This document shows, in pieces, positions 48,883-49,336 of a stretch of 49,336 nucleotides of DNA. The stretch lies in NCBI GenBank assembly GCA_024691475.1, contig JAILNP010000034.1, forward strand, positions 1 through 49,336, in the 5' to 3' direction. The first letter of the stretch is position 1. The number at the start of each line of letters is the position of its first letter. The notes below the pieces were generated by a model. That model searched no databases. It saw only the letters and a program-made list of their open reading frames with translations, and was not told where the DNA came from. The position numbers were made by a program, and so were the translations under genes. The DNA is from Denitrobacterium sp024691475 (GTDB taxonomy: Bacteria > Actinomycetota > Coriobacteriia > Coriobacteriales > Eggerthellaceae).

Positions 48883-49336
48883 TTACGAGCAGCTCCAGGC
48901 GAATCGCGTATCTCCTGCGCCAATTTCGAAATTGCACTTCACGATGCCGATGTCGATCTTTGGGAGCGAGCCGCGCGACGTGGGGTTTACCTTTACCACG
49001 TTTCCTGGCTCGAGCGTGATGACGAAATCCTGGCGGTTCATTGCGGTGGGCGCGAGCATGGCTGCGTTCATGGCGGATACGAACCATTCTGGTGCGGCGT
49101 CTACGCCTTTGCCTAGCTGGTAGCACTTTTCCACTGGCTTGCTTTTGCGAGGCGATCCGTGCGTTTTGCCGTATCCCAGTGCGATGACGCAATAAAGCTT
49201 TTCGCCCTTGAAGATGGCGCAAGCGGCGTTTCGCTTGTTGTATGTTCCCGCAACCCAGCAGCTGTCTATGCCCATCGCGCGTGCGTTTAGGACGATGCGC
49301 TGGCCATAGTACCCAATGCGCTGTTCTATGTTTGGT
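48883..49336 (-). CDS. Nitroreductase-family flavoprotein, N-terminus beyond window edge
   Basis: About 150 C-terminal residues; the frame is open to the last base of the window, so the start lies outside. Segments typical of FMN-dependent nitroreductases are GYYGQRIVLNARAMGIDSCWVAG (the helix before the dimer interface), LYCVIALGYGK and APEWFVSAMNAAMLAPTAMNRQ (substrate/FMN loop). IGIVKCNFEIGA lies near the end. Such proteins reduce nitro groups, quinones or enones with NAD(P)H. The exact substrate cannot be assigned from a partial sequence. Confidence 0.85.
   Translation of the reverse strand, partial: PNIEQRIGYYGQRIVLNARAMGIDSCWVAGTYNKRNAACAIFKGEKLYCVIALGYGKTHGSPRKSKPVEKCYQLGKGVDAAPEWFVSAMNAAMLAPTAMNRQDFVITLEPGNVVKVNPTSRGSLPKIDIGIVKCNFEIGAGDTRFAWSCS

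Overview
The window is a gene-dense, moderately GC-rich bacterial chromosome segment with many GTG starts, usually behind good Shine-Dalgarno sites. It suggests a strictly anaerobic actinobacterium, most like the class Coriobacteriia (Eggerthellaceae). This is inferred from rubrerythrin, a four-subunit 2-oxoacid:ferredoxin oxidoreductase, a membrane-anchored uptake [NiFe] hydrogenase, a bacterial Elp3, several ferredoxin-type proteins, and no sign of oxygen respiration. No phage, insertion sequence, CRISPR array or rRNA was seen. The window opens inside a UbiB-type kinase gene and closes inside a nitroreductase-like gene.

Layout. 1-4 kb: ubiB-like kinase and mtnN face elp3. 4-6.7 kb: a metal-resistance operon (ArsR-type repressor, free-standing HMA peptide, Zn/Cd P-type ATPase) behind a clear promoter and operator. 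6.7-10.5 kb: a heterodimeric ABC exporter. 10.5-14 kb: a tight operon of a HAD phosphatase, a degenerate AAA-like protein of unknown role, an Rrf2 Fe-S regulator and a cluster-less MutY-like glycosylase, running into pheA. 15-20.6 kb: rubrerythrin, then a [NiFe] hydrogenase operon (small subunit, large subunit, cytochrome b), a small membrane protein and the maturation protease. 20.6-26.7 kb: nth, mfd, pspA and a GIDE-like membrane protein. 26.8-32.1 kb (minus): an ATP-grasp-like enzyme, a DUF1461-like membrane protein, gltX, a four-cluster ferredoxin-like protein and a hotdog thioesterase. 32.2-35.9 kb: metK-priA.

35.9-42.1 kb is the most interesting block. A LysR regulator is divergent from an operon encoding a PaaK-type acyl/aryl-CoA ligase, a free-standing LysR effector-binding domain without any DNA-binding domain, and all four subunits (gamma, delta, alpha, beta) of a 2-oxoacid:ferredoxin oxidoreductase. 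The free domain is visibly a paralogue of the effector half of the LysR protein next door, and the intergenic region carries a LysR-type box around a TATAAT. The locus looks like a ligand-controlled module joining an organic acid, its CoA thioester and its 2-oxoacid through ferredoxin and CO2. The HTH-less partner could act as a co-sensor, ligand sink or heterodimer partner.

42.2-49.3 kb: mscS-like channel, tRNA-Thr, a family 2 glycosyltransferase, uup-like ABC-F protein, queD, rnhA, an NSS sodium symporter, tRNA-Arg and the partial nitroreductase.
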